DNA of 64,000 nucleotides from assembly GCA_021234155.1 (NCBI GenBank), contig JAJEKV010000020.1:9797172-9861171 (forward strand), written 5' to 3'. The stretch is from Isoetes taiwanensis. Lineage: Eukaryota > Streptophyta > Lycopodiopsida > Isoetales > Isoetaceae. This document shows, one piece after another, positions 1 to 12,903 of the stretch (position 1 is its first letter; each line of letters starts with the position of its first letter). The position numbers were made by a program, and so were the translations under genes. Below the pieces are notes generated by a model, which saw only the letters and a program-made list of their open reading frames with translations, was not told the DNA's origin and did not search any database.

Positions 1-772
1 AAATGTTAATGTCCGTGGATATGGAACAATGCCACGAATATGTTGGCCATCAACAGCTCACAGTGAACTTTAGGAAAAAAATCCCATAAGGAAATGAAAC
101 AAATGAAATAAACGAATATTGTTATTTTGGGGTATTCCAAAATAACAACATGATATTCCAAAAATTGTAGATTTTTGGGTTGCCCCTAGGGGGCAATCCC
201 TTGCTTGTGTGGGTTTTTGGCATATTCTTGATATATGGCAGTATATCCTTAGAATATGCACAAAACTGCTACAAACTGGCGGTCACCCCTGTTTCTGGGG
301 GCCCGTGGTTCAAACCGTCTAATCGGCTGTGTATTTCTGCCAGTGTTTGTTTTTGGTTCGCCAAACTGCTGCTGAAGATGAATCACACATGATTTTCTCA
401 AAAAGAAAGATCAGGCAACTATTGATCGCAGCAAACAAAGTCACAGGAATCATTGGAGCAGGTACGCAGATTTTCAAAAGAGTATTGCACTTTATTGAAA
501 GAACTTAAAATGCTTGGACTATAGTATTTGGAACTCCATCTGCCATCGTTGCTTGAGCAGAACATTTGGATCTCCATCAAGTAAACGATTTGCAGGGGAC
601 TCGGATTTTGATGACGAAGAGGCAGGAAACGCCAATGAGCTGTCGTTAAAGAAAAAAGCTGGTTTTCACCTGTATTTCAAAGGTGTTTATTGGAATAAAA
701 GTTTTTTGTACCTACATTTTGTGCATTTGTTTTCAGTAGTATAAATTGTTCTTTGTTCTATCAGTGTTGCAG
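1..772. other. no clear gene; possible upstream SRP-receptor remnant
   Basis: Mostly AT-rich with only short open frames. A short acidic stretch (DSDFDDEE) near 600-625 lies just upstream of the recognisable SRP-receptor exons and could derive from the linker region of that gene. I see no independent gene, RNA or repeat here. Confidence 0.3.
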
Positions 773-2640
773 GCAAATCGGCTATTGAAAGCGTGGACCT
801 TGAACTAGCTCTGAAGGTCTTCAAGGAGAGGCTAATGACCGAGAACGTGGTATGAGTCGATGTCATGCAACATGGTATGGTATACTTTTATAACTATGAT
901 GTCTTACTCTCTTAGGCTGAAGAGATAGCAGAAAAGCTTTGTGATTCTGTAGCAGTTAGCCTTTTAGGAAAAAAGCAAGGTTCTTTTGTTCGCATTTCTT
1001 CAATTGTACAGGTGCGTATTTTGGGTTTGATTTAGTCACGAATTTGATTTTTTTCTGATCAAACAAATGCATTACTTTGATTATGTCAGTGGCAAAGAAA
1101 ATTTAGAACTTAGGATACAGGCTCAGTGAATGTAGTTGCCAGCAATAGACTGCTCCTTCATTTAGCTGCACCTTCCCTTCATTTCTCTTAGCATACCTGT
1201 CCTCATGCCATGATGCATGCATTGCACAATGGAATCTGTATATTTTTTGCAAGCTGGCTGCCAAACATGATTTTCTGCCAATACCTCTAATAAGACTCTC
1301 TATTTTTTCGATGAAGTCAAATTTTCAAGCTCATCTTTTTCCCATTGGAATTTGATTCTTCGATAAGACTTAATTCAAATATTTATTTGGGAGTTTCCAA
1401 CCAATAGGTTAACTCAAAAAGTGGTCAAACTCGAAATGGTAAAAGGGTATAGTAAGTTCACATTAAATTTATTACAATAAATTAATCTGGGAAATGAAGT
1501 GCACACTGACAACCTAATAAAAAATTTTGTTTGTCCACAGTTGAGTGTGAGTTTGTTCCCGTGGTAGCTTTGAAAGTGCTATGTAAAGTTGGCGAGCAAA
1601 AAAGAAACATAATAGAAAAAATATTTTAGAGAACTTGCATTCACGATTGGGTATAGCCATAATGGTCCCATGTATATTGCCCCTATAAAACATGATTTGA
1701 TGTCATATGGGGTCTTATTCTTCTTTGTTAAAAAATGTTTGGCTCTATATAAAATTCAATCCGGAAAGGGGGAGGACAAGAAGGGAACTTACGTTGGCAT
1801 CTAGTGACAGCCATGCAGATATGCCTTAAAGACCAAAGAATGATAGTAACTTACTTCCAATTTTTTATTATTTAATTCTATTACATGAAAATATTGTTTC
1901 CACCCTTCAAATTTTGCAGGCTTTTTCCCTGGTATATTCATTTTTCTTACAACTGTTCTAATGCTCCTCTATTGCCAAGTATAAGTGTAGTAAAAGCAAC
2001 TTCTTCTTGAAAGCTATATGTGCTGAATTCTTTGTCCTTCCTATAGGAGGACTTGTTGGAGAAATGGAACATGATGTTTGTTAAATGTAATTGAAAATGT
2101 GATTCTACTACACTTTTCATACCGGGGGCTATGGAGGATGCGCTGGTGAGAATTTCAAATCCAAAACGTTCAATTGACATAGGTAATTGTCTTTGTCAGG
2201 GTTAATGGCATTGGAAAGTCAATTAACTTGGCTAAGTATAACAGTCCTTCAATGCTAATCTCGTATCTTTTTATCAATTTGAGAAGCTAATATAAAGGGA
2301 CATGTTTGCAGGTGGCATACTGGCTTCTCCAGCATGATATTAGTGTCATGATGACTGCATATGACACATTCAGATCTGATGCTGTTGAACAACTGCGTAC
2401 CCATGCCAGAAGATTACATGTAAACTTAGATTCTGATGGAATGTACAATTTGTTTTTCACAAGCAACAGTAGTAAAAGAGCATGTTCTTGATTCAACAAC
2501 CAATATTTGAAAAGGGGATGAAAAGGACCCAACTACAGTCGCAAAAGAAGCCATTGCTGAGGCAATTCGGACAAAACAAGATGTTGTATTGGTTGATACC
2601 GCTAGGAGGATGCAGGTTGTTAAAAACCTCTGCACATTCT
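773..2640 (+). pseudogene. SRP receptor alpha subunit pseudogene (partial, introns retained)
   Basis: Pieces of the signal recognition particle receptor alpha subunit, the GTPase that docks ribosome-SRP complexes at the ER membrane, are in the right order. Exon 773-849 encodes a helical N-domain segment (ALKVFKERLMTENV). It joins across an intron (GT 850, AG 914-915) to exon 916-1011 (AEEIAEKLCDSVAVSLLGKK), which ends at another GT. At 2129-2175 comes MEDALVRISNPKRSIDI, then a deletion and frame change. Around 2201-2245 is the P-loop region reading GVNGIGKSINLAK, with Ile where the Walker-A Thr should be. At 2291-2425 is AYWLLQHDISVMMTAYDTFR and the RTHARRL block. At 2500-2615 the IFEKG and VVLVDTA blocks lie in shifted frames, with the DTAGRM Gly changed to Arg. 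The N-terminal longin part and the C-terminal third of the G domain are missing. Introns show a genomic duplicate, not a processed copy. Identity is firm; loss of function is inferred from the frameshifts and the P-loop change. Confidence 0.85.
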
Positions 2641-2690
2641 GTCTAGTTAGTATAAGCCAGATTGAGGAGTGATCATTCTATTTTCTTTAG

Positions 2691-3480
2691 ATGGGTACCT
2701 TTTGTGGTAGTATGGCTGCCTACGCCAAGGAGCTCCTCGCGTCCACAATTCGTCACCGGTGTGTTTACCTCTCACTCGTCCCATGCGGATCGTTTCTTTT
2801 AACGCCCCCTCCGCGGTGGATTTGGCGCAGCCTTATGAAAGCTTGCCTTGTCACCATCTGCTTTGCTGGATTTCTCCACATCTCTGAAGCATTACATCTG
2901 AATTGGCGCGATCTTTCGTTCTTTCCCGACTATGTCCAGTTGCTTATCTGCAAGTCTAAATGCGATCAATCTGCTGCTGGTCAAGAGGTCCTCATAACTT
3001 CGCCGCGTTTTCCCCTTTTGTCCAATCATGTTATTGTGCGGCGTTTGTTATCGTTTCTTTGCTTTCGCATCCCCGTCCACTGAAGGCGGTCCTCTTTTGC
3101 TCTTTCTTGTCATCCCATACCCCTCTCATATCTTTGTTGCACGCTCAATAGTGGTTTTGAGTCGATGTTATCGGTTTGAAACCTCGTTGATTTTGCACCA
3201 TGAATTCATTAGAGGTGGCCGCCGCCCTTGTTGCTATGTCCATCCGCCAGGACATTGTTGGCTCCCCATGGTGATTCTGTTTTCCTCTCATTTCGCTATA
3301 TTCTTCCCCGGCGTACAAACGTGTCCAGCTTTGTGTCCATGCCATCTTGGTCTTTGAGGCGGGATCCTCTTCTATCGGCCACTTGTTTGTCTCGGGACCC
3401 ATCGTAGGAATGCCACAGTTTTTCGTTGGCAATGGGCAAACATTCCTTGGATAGGGATACCACCCTCCTGACATTTTTCC
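2691..3480 (+). pseudogene. tyrosine recombinase relic (DIRS/Ngaro/Crypton-like or phage-integrase fold)
   Basis: A 130-codon open frame at 2691-3080 carries a box-I-like region: FAGFLHISEALHLNWRDLSF followed by YVQLLICKSKCDQSAAGQ. This has the layout of tyrosine recombinases, in which an Arg-Ile-Ser-Glu motif is followed by a W-x-D strand and a K-S-K-x-D-Q beta hairpin. The first catalytic Arg reads His (LHISE). About 200 bases later HEFIRGG resembles the H-x-x-R box II, and after a +1 shift HGDSVFLSFRYI resembles the HGRW...RYI block. Known biology: such enzymes in eukaryotes mobilise DIRS, Ngaro and Crypton elements. The copy is frameshifted and lacks an identifiable C-terminal Tyr, so it is dead. 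A host or plastid-derived integrase is less likely. It sits 50 bases after the SRP-receptor remnant with no gene relationship to it. Confidence 0.55.
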
Positions 3481-3873
3481 TTTTCATAGCCCATTTTTTG
3501 TTTGTTTTGGCGGCGTTCTCTTGGGCTTTTATTCTCTTGGTTCCTATTGGCTCTACCTAGTGTCCCACCCTCCCTCCCTCTCATGGGAAGGTGTAGTAGA
3601 TTTGTTTCCGCACGGTTGATGCTTCTCGGAGATTATGGGGCCCTCAGTTTGTCTATGTTTCTCTTTCTCGGCGTGGCTATGTCGCCTCCGAGGCGGTACC
3701 AACCGGTGGATTACGCTTTGTGGTTTTCTTCCTGGGTTGGTCGTGGTACATTCTCTCGGCGTGGCTCCGGGGTCTCCGAGCGTTTTTATTCTTCCTCGTC
3801 TGGCGTCATTTCTTGCCTGCCATGGAATGTATGACGCCACTTGCTTATCTCTCAGGACCCATCCTAGGAATGC
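3380..3873. repeat. pair of ~34-bp direct repeats flanking 3.41-3.84 kb
   Basis: The segment CACTTG...GGACCCATCGTAGGAATGC at 3380-3413 recurs with few changes at 3838-3873 (GGACCCATCCTAGGAATGC). The intervening 425 bases have no recognisable coding content. The pair lies directly downstream of the recombinase relic. Confidence 0.6.
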
Positions 3874-3903
3874 ACTATTGATCACCTAGTAACCTTCCGG
3901 GCC

Positions 3904-5241
3904 ATGATAGATACAGTAAAAGGGACAAGAAAACTTATGTTTGCGGGATTTGTAGAATTCACTAAAGCGTTTGACATGGTTCACCGAGGATATTTGTGGG
4001 AAAGCTTGGAACGAATTGCGGTACCTGGACAACTAAGAAATGCAATAAGGTTGATATATGAGAGGGTTATTATAAAACTATCCTTCCCTTTGATCACAAT
4101 GATGTGCAAGTGGAGAGCAATTCTAGTGTCAAGCAAGGATGCCCCTTATCACCTACCTTGTTTGGCATTTTCATAGATGATTTAGAGAGGTGGATAACCC
4201 TAACCATGAAGCGGGATGGGGTAAACTCTCTCTCTGCTTCAGCGGACGACATTGTATTGCTATCAAGTAAAAAGAAGGGATGCAGAAGCACTTGGACACA
4301 CTATCAACCTTTTCTGATGCAACAGGTATGAAAGTCAATTTGAGAAAGACCAAGATTGTGATAGTCGGAACTAGCTTGAATAAGAACTATACATTCTCTT
4401 ATAAATGAGAATGATTTTTTATCGTCCACTGAGGCCAATCGGCCTATGGGACGATAAAGGGGAGTCAGTAGAGATTTCTAGCTCCTACAAATATCTAGGG
4501 CTCATTGTAGACAAGCACTTTAGGTGGAATAAAATGGTGGAACAGAGGGTTAATGGAGGGTTGACAGCGCTATTTGCTATGCAAAAGAAATGTTTAAAGG
4601 CAGATATCTAGAACTTTGAGCTAAAAAAGATGCTAGTCAAAACACTAGTACAGACAGTATTGTTATATGGATGTGAAGTCTGGGGGCCCAAACTCTTACT
4701 TGAGCTATGGCAAAAAATAGAGCAAGTGCAGAAAAAGTTTCTACACACTGAGCTTGGCGTTAAAATGTAGACCCCATATGACATGATGTTGGCAGAATGC
4801 GGTATGGTACAGTTGAAATGTGAAGTTTTATGTCGTTTCTTAACATATTTAAGCAGGATAGCGGGGCTGGAGGAAGAAAGTTACCCATGGCTAGCACTAA
4901 ATCACGACGATGGATAATTGGTATGCGAGATGGTATGAAATAGCTTACGAAAATAGAATTATTGATTCAAAGACTTGGCATCACAATAAAACCGAATTCA
5001 TGGCCCAGGTAAAAGTTCTTATTTGTTGCACACACGAGTTATCAAAATGTTGCAGTATAGGGAGAAGATGAATCCAACACTATAGGCAATGAAGTACTTG
5101 GGTAAGAACCTCTCTTTAGGAAAAAGGCATGTCATCTACAAGATGACTTAAGTGTAAGAGGTCGTTGGGGTGGTATAATGTGGGAATGCCAGAACATGTA
5201 GAGCATGTGGGTCAGGATGAAATAATAATAATAATAATAAT
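3904..5241 (+). mobile_element. 5'-truncated non-LTR retrotransposon fragment (reverse transcriptase C-terminal half)
   Basis: Broken frames give the C-terminal half of a LINE reverse transcriptase. FTKAFDMVHRGYLWESLERI at 3957-4015 is the palm block with the first catalytic Asp. VKQGCPLSPTLFGIFIDDLE at 4126-4187 is the QGxPLSP block. SADDIVLLSS at 4239-4268 is the catalytic ADD box, here intact. Later blocks (YKYLGLIVDKHFRWN at about 4488-4530; LLYGCEVWGPKLL at about 4663-4700) match the thumb and C-terminal region of such proteins. Frameshifts and stops (for example the in-frame TAG at 4609) interrupt the reading. The copy ends in an (AAT)n tract, a usual 3' tail for some LINE clades. It is a different family from the LINE at 24.8-47.8 kb, which ends in poly(A). 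I could not identify a target-site duplication. Confidence 0.8.
5221..5241. repeat. (AAT)n microsatellite, tail of the LINE fragment
   Basis: Seven uninterrupted AAT units follow the retrotransposon fragment directly and are best read as its 3' tail. Confidence 0.85.
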
Positions 5242-6310
5242 TATGATCATGCTTGGTTGGACCCTGGGATCATGAAACAAACATGCATTTTACTTTGTCG
5301 ACATGCTCGGGCCTGCTTGGGATGGGGTTTGGCCAGTGATGCTTGGAGGAGGGCGAAGGGACATGCAATTTTGTCTTTATTTGTGGGGCCACCTGGGGAT
5401 AGGTTTGGGCTCGGTATGCTTAACAACAATTCTTCGACATGTCACTACTATAGTAGGTAGTTTTTAATTGACATATTTGGCCTTGAGGAGGCGGACAATC
5501 AAACATGTTGTGAGAATCCCGGTGGTGAAACAACTCAATTATGAGTACTTGCGGATGATATGATATTTTGTTTTGGATAAGTTTTATGGTTTGTACTACG
5601 TCTTATAGACCGATGGTTTGATAGACGCCGAAATGTCTAATCACTTCACATCCTTCCCTTCCACCCCCTCCCTCCCCTCCCTCCCTCCCTCTACTCTATT
5701 TGTCTTGGGTCATATGGTGAGGGCAAAAATTTCATGGAAAGCTGGAATGGCTCGCCTCTCTTTTATGGTAACCCCTACCACAATGGATTACCCAACATGG
5801 CACATGGGATTGATTTGGGGAGGGCAATTGGCGCTACAACCCTTTGTACCCTCGATGGCGGCTAAATTATGATGCAGATCAAAACCAAATCTATTTGATC
5901 CCAGCTAATCCCCCCTTTAACCCCATCAGAAATCAACTGTCCATTGAGATTTGGAGTTGGGTTAACCTTGATGGCAGGCAATTGCCAAACGCATGCGTGG
6001 CTTTGGGAGGGGAGGGACACGTGAGCGCGATCCATGCTGAATTGCCGAACGCATGCGTGGCTTTGGGAGGGGAGGGACACGTGAGCGCGATCCATGAGAG
6101 CTCTGGTGATAGCAAGGGCTTATCCACCCGGGCCAATGGTCCACGATAAAAAGGTCACGGCTATATTATGCAAAGGAGGAGAGGATAATCCCACGTAGGA
6201 AGTGGTGTTTGTTATTGAAAGGAACTAAAATTACACTATTGACTTCAGCCGACTGGTGGAGGATCCAACGGGCCGGGTTTGTGCAATTAGGTTAGGATGT
6301 GGTTTAGGCG
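5242..6310. other. intergenic stretch with a tandem duplication
   Basis: No gene is recognisable. The stretch contains a pyrimidine-rich tract near 5658-5692 and the 60-bp duplication described separately. Confidence 0.5.
5981..6095. repeat. 60-bp tandem duplication containing an ACGCATGCGT palindrome
   Basis: Two nearly identical copies lie head to tail with period 60 (5981-6040 and 6041-6095). They differ by one base in the first ten (AAAC versus GAAC). Each carries the palindrome ACGCATGCGT and a G-rich block followed by a CACGTG E-box/G-box core. Such near identity suggests a recent duplication. Confidence 0.9.
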
Positions 6311-6449
6311 GTCCAAATAGACGGGCCCTTAAGTGCGACAAAAGGGGGTAACCCTCCCTTCGGAGCATGGAGCATGAGTCGGCGGAATACACAAACAAAA
6401 CACAAATAGGCTATGAACCTTTGGAGCTCCCAAGAGCCAAAGACCTCTC

Positions 6450-6500
6450 TGGCGGCTTGCCGCCATTTGTCCATCGTGATTTCCGACTCCATCTATAAAA
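6450..6500 (+). promoter_or_regulatory. core promoter of the plus-strand phytoglobin gene
   Basis: A TATA box (CTATAAAATGC, 6493-6503) lies about 70 bases before the start codon. A palindrome, TGGCGGCTTGCCGCCA (6450-6465), lies about 30 bases upstream of it. Both elements recur in the inverted copy at 11387-11446, which supports function. Confidence 0.6.
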
Positions 6501-6563
6501 TGCATCCCTTCTCCGGTGCCTCCATATCCAGTTTTGCATCTCCCTCTCTTGCTTTCTTCAGCC

Positions 6564-7571
<1,008 letters not shown>

Positions 7572-7710
7572 AGGAAGTTTTTTTGGGCTCCACACCATAC
7601 ATCTTATACACCACATCTTCCTTATAGTATATATTATGATATTGCTATAACAGTCAGATATAGATAAAGAAAAAATCTGCTAGAGTATTCTCTCATTGAC
7701 AGATATGTAT

Positions 7711-7882
7711 GTCAAATTCCATCTTTGAATATAGTATTTGAAGACAAATTGTCTTTTGTGTACAGGTTCTCTATGCCCCATAAAGAGAGCATGGGTGTCA
7801 AATTCTATCTTTGAATATAGTATTTGAAGACAAATTGTCTTTTGTGTACAGGTTCTCTATGCCACATAAAGAGAACATGGGT
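7711..7882. repeat. 86-bp tandem duplication in the phytoglobin 3' flank
   Basis: Two units of 86 bases (7711-7796, 7797-7882) differ at a handful of positions. I do not see the duplication in the inverted copy, so it arose after the two genes separated. Confidence 0.85.
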
Positions 7883-8478
7883 GCTTGCTTGTCCCTTTTT
7901 GTTTTTAAAATCTGCTTGTTTTACATGCTTTCACTTTTGAACTTATTTTCGTCTTCTTAATTGCTTCTTTTGTTACCTTCCTGTTACCTTCTTCCCACAT
8001 GTATGTGACGTCACTCAATCGTCTTAAAGAGATGGAGTGCATATGCATATGCAATTTGTTGTCACTCAATCGTCTTAAAGAATAGAATCTCGCAATGCAT
8101 AATTTTGTAGAATATGTAGGTCGTGGAGCAAAAATTTTGCAGAATTAAGAGGTGGGCTTCTTTAGTGGTGCAAAAATTTCACATACTCCACTGAACTAGG
8201 TATGAGCATGGTTGATTACCTAATTGGCAGTGTAGAAGTAGCGAAGTTAATCTCCACCAAACTTTAAATTCTAGAATCACCAGATTTAGATCACGAATGG
8301 TGGTGTTTTCATCAAGGGCTCATAAATTGCAAATGAACACGAAGCATCTTGGGGGGGACAACTTCGTATTCATTTAGCAATGGCTAAGCAATATCGCAGA
8401 CGCGGAGGTACACCTATCATATAGGGACATGCCACTTGAATTTTTTTATAAGCCTTCATTTCAACCATATATTGTATT

Positions 8479-9555
8479 GGGAAAAATTATAAAAATGCTT
8501 GTGTATTTGACAAAAATTATGAAAATGCCTTGGTATTTTAGCAAATTATTGAAATGCCCCATTGTTTTCCTTGTTTCACGAAAATCATCTCATTTATCTA
8601 GAACAATTTTTTCTGTTATGGTCTCTAGTTCTTATGCATTCACGGCAACACAATGTCACTGTTCTTCAACATGTTTATGATGTTTATCTCTTAGCTCTTT
8701 TGAGCAAAGAGCTAATTTTGCATTTAGTCTTCTGAATTTGGATAAGGATCTAACCTGGAAATGTGAAATGCTTCTTGTCTGAATCTGAAGTACAGTTCTA
8801 GGGGTTCAATTCAGTTATGTGGTACACTTCTGGGTCAAAATTTTCTGCTGGGTGGGGTTCACTGCCGTGTTCCAAGTTAGCAACTTCTGGGGTAGAAAAT
8901 TCTGAGCTCGAAGGTGAGGTTTAATCAGGGGTTTTTTGCATAGCCGGAATGATCCAAGCTCTGCTGCAAATTCTGATTCCAAAATCTGAGCTAGAAGGTG
9001 AGGTTTAATCAGGGGTTTCTTGCATAGCCAGAATGATCCAAGCTCTGGCGCAAATTCTGATTCCAAACCGATGGAACCCAACAAGGCCGCTTCTTTTGCT
9101 TCGTCAAAAATCATGTAACCAAGATTTTAACATCATTTTGCAACAAGAACTCCGTAGCTTCCTGATGCTGAATGATGAAGGCTCCCAACATTGATTCTTG
9201 TTTTGCATGTTCCTCGAAGGCCCTGGATTTAGAAGATAGGGCGATTACAATTAGAAGGGCAATTAGAAACACAGTTCAAGGAGAGCATCTTCTGGATCTT
9301 TGCATAACCTAATTTAGCAAATACAGGTAATAGCTCGTGCAACTAGAATCGATGGCAGTAATCTGAAGACTTGAAACAATCTAATTCTTGAAAATGCATA
9401 ATGTGCAAGTTCTTTCTAGTGGATCTCTGGAGTTGTCTTCGTGGGTGATGTTGATGCCAAAATACGAACGACTTAGGAGCATTTTGATGAATTAACAAAA
9501 TACAGGGGTATTTTTATAAATAGCCAAAAATATAAAGGCATTTCGTAATTTTCCC
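8479..9555. mobile_element. Mutator-like non-autonomous transposon with 11-bp target duplication
   Basis: The element starts GGGAAAAATTATAAAAATGC and ends GCATTTCGTAATTTTCCC, imperfect terminal inverted repeats. Weaker similarity continues for about 80 bases on each side and includes short internal subrepeats. It is flanked on both sides by the identical 11 bases TATATTGTATT (8468-8478 and 9556-9566). Long degenerate TIRs with a 9-11-bp duplication are typical of Mutator-like elements. No transposase frame is present, so it is non-autonomous. The interior includes an 84-bp tandem repeat. Family assignment is inference; the element boundaries are seen directly. Confidence 0.75.
8901..9068. repeat. 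84-bp tandem repeat inside the Mutator-like element
   Basis: Two units of 84 bases begin at 8901 and 8985 (TCTGAGCT then A/CG AAGGTGAGG) and share most positions. On the minus strand they give a repeated peptide-like open frame (8815-9114) with no known domain. I read it as a noncoding duplication. Confidence 0.8.
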
Positions 9556-9566
9556 TATATTGTATT

Positions 9567-10065
9567 AGTCTTCTTGAGACCCCCTAGATACATGTACATG
9601 TATGATTCAGGAAAAACAAATCTTTTTGTCTTTTCGAAATCACTCACCTAGATCAAGTGGCTAAAACTATGTGAACCCCCTTTGCTATAGGCGTGGCTCA
9701 ATCCAAGGAGCCATCAAGCGAACAATCCTAATTTGTAAGATGGTAGGGTTGCCATCAAGCCAACAATCGTAACTTGTAAGATGGCCCAAACACTTAGACC
9801 CTAATAACGATACTTTCTCTTGTAGGTCCTAGTAATGATATTAGCAGCGTGGGTAAAACTGAGGACAAAATTGTAACATGAGAAATTTCCACAACCTTGA
9901 ATTAAAAGAATTCATTAAGTTGGATAAAAACTGTGGCAAACAACCAAACGAGGTTACACCCTACAATTTTAAAACTTCATTTGCCAAACTCTAGATCAAT
10001 GAAGGTGACCCCCTTACTCTAGACGACAACTTTAGCCACCTCTTAAGGCCAATCAAACACATCAG
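9567..10065. other. spacer between the phytoglobin arms, no gene seen
   Basis: AT-rich sequence with a short direct duplication (CCATCAAGC...TTGTAAGATGG at about 9709-9742 and 9751-9784). No coding or RNA signal recognised. Confidence 0.5.
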
Positions 10066-10308
10066 GTGACAAAAGAAGCAAGTTGTCTAAGAAGACAAAA
10101 AACAACTTTTGAAAGTGAATGCATGTGGGCAAAGTGCATCAAGCAGATTTAAAAAAAAAACAAGTGCACAAAAGACAAACTTTCTGAACAGTCAAAATTT
10201 GGCATGCATACCGAACACTAGCAGACTTTGTACTTTACATATATTTGACTATTATATATAGTAATATATAGTAAATACAATAATAAGATGCATGGAGCCC
10301 AAAAACTT

Positions 10309-11323
<1,015 letters not shown>

Positions 11324-11386
11324 GGCTGAAGAAAACCAGATACGGAGGTGCAATACTGGATATGGAGGTGCCGGAGAAGGGATGCA

Positions 11387-11446
11387 TTTTATACATGGCT
11401 TCCGAGATTGGGCGCCCACGATTGCCACAATGGCGGCAAGCCGCCA
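11387..11446 (-). promoter_or_regulatory. core promoter of the minus-strand phytoglobin gene
   Basis: On the minus strand TATAAAATGC (11384-11393) lies about 60 bases before the ATG. The palindrome TGGCGGCTTGCCGCCA (minus strand, 11431-11446) lies about 40 bases further up, identical to that of copy 1. Confidence 0.6.
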
Positions 11447-11470
11447 CAGAGCCCTCTGGCTGTTTGTGTT

Positions 11471-12903
11471 CGAAAAAGAACATTCCAATACCTACCTGTG
11501 GTTGGCTTGCATTATTTTTCCTCCATCACAAATACTCGCCGTTATTTTTCAAATTCTAGACCATGGATCTCGTATATCCTCTACAATGCTCTCCACGACC
11601 TCTTGTTGCACGTTGCATATACACTATTTACACGTAAATGTAAGATAGCTAGGATTTTGGCCATGCGGCCAATCACGCCCTACCACGTGGCAGTTTTCTT
11701 TTCCGTGAATATTAACCTTTAAAAAAATTTGAACAACATTTGGGCAGCTTTGTTTTTTACATGACGGTTCGGGGCAGTTTCACCTCACATTCTTGCTATT
11801 CAGCCCAACATTCTGTGCATTTTACCTCTCAGAATCCTTAGTTATCTTACATTCACGCAAGGATGACCTCGAGGCAAGGATTTTGGCGTGTCAGCACTGC
11901 CTCCGCATTGCCCTCCATCGGCACTTCTTCCACTCTGGAATCCTTGCCTTGAGGTCACTCCTATACATATAAAACTACATGTGTTGGCTTTATTCGGCAT
12001 GTGGAGCATAGCTTCTTAGTCCACTCAATCAACCCAGTAAATGACATTATAAATATTCAAATGAATCCACTAAATATATTAGTTTTTAAACGCATATGTT
12101 TAAAGAGCTAGTCAATGTTGGGATGAAATTTGGGTTTATCATCCACGGAGACTAAATGGCCTATTGGACCCAAATAAACAAACAAAGAACAATTGGTCTA
12201 TTCGCCAGAATACCCAAAAAAAGGGTTTTGAGGGAAATGCCTTAGCAGTAATAGGCTTGCTGATAAACTGAACATTTGTACATTGAGGATTAGGTATACG
12301 CATTATATATAAGTAATAACCATTTGCTTAAAATTACTATGTTTTTTTGTCAATTTTATAAGGCGTAAAAGTCTCTCCATTATTTGCAGAGCGGCGTCTC
12401 TAATCCCCTGCTAATCCCTTGTTTCTTGTTGTCCTCCAAAACTTCGGTGGTAACAATGCAAATCTCGAGATTTTTAGAAACAGAGCAATCAATAGAGGCT
12501 AAAATTTGGGCTCTGGGCAATGCAAAACCGTGCTATAGGTCAAGCCCTTAGCTTGTCGCACATGCCATGCCCACAAAAGGTGATTTTGCTACCTTTTATG
12601 CCATCGCAGATGGATCCCTCATAGCCCGAAACCTCTCCAAAGCCCTGCATCTTAGTTCCTGTGATCTAAACTGGGTTTTTCGAGCCAAATAGATGGAGGT
12701 AGAGATTGCATTGATCAGTAGGTTCCAGTTGCTCCAGTATGTCGGACTTCTCCACAATTTCTCTGGTAACCAAACTTCTGCCATTGCTCTGTTATTGCTC
12801 GGCCATAGCCCCCGTCTGCCATCGCTTCTCAGCCATAGCCACTCAGAGGAATTTCTTAGATGCCACATGGCAAATTAATACTGGACGTAATTTTAACAAA
12901 CAG
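11471..12903. other. intergenic DNA with one hairpin, no gene seen
   Basis: AT-rich, with short open frames only and no recognisable domain. The foldback at 11864-11957 is listed separately. Confidence 0.5.
11864..11957. repeat. 19-bp inverted repeat (hairpin)
   Basis: TGACCTCGAGGCAAGGATT is repeated in reverse complement at the other end (AATCCTTGCCTTGAGGTCA) with one mismatch, separated by about 56 bases. It could be a foldback element or a small-RNA precursor; there is no other evidence. Confidence 0.6.

Noticed and set aside
3145-3885. Several 100-110-codon frames on both strands
   Set aside because: GC-rich shadows around the recombinase relic; no consistent domain apart from the box II remnant.
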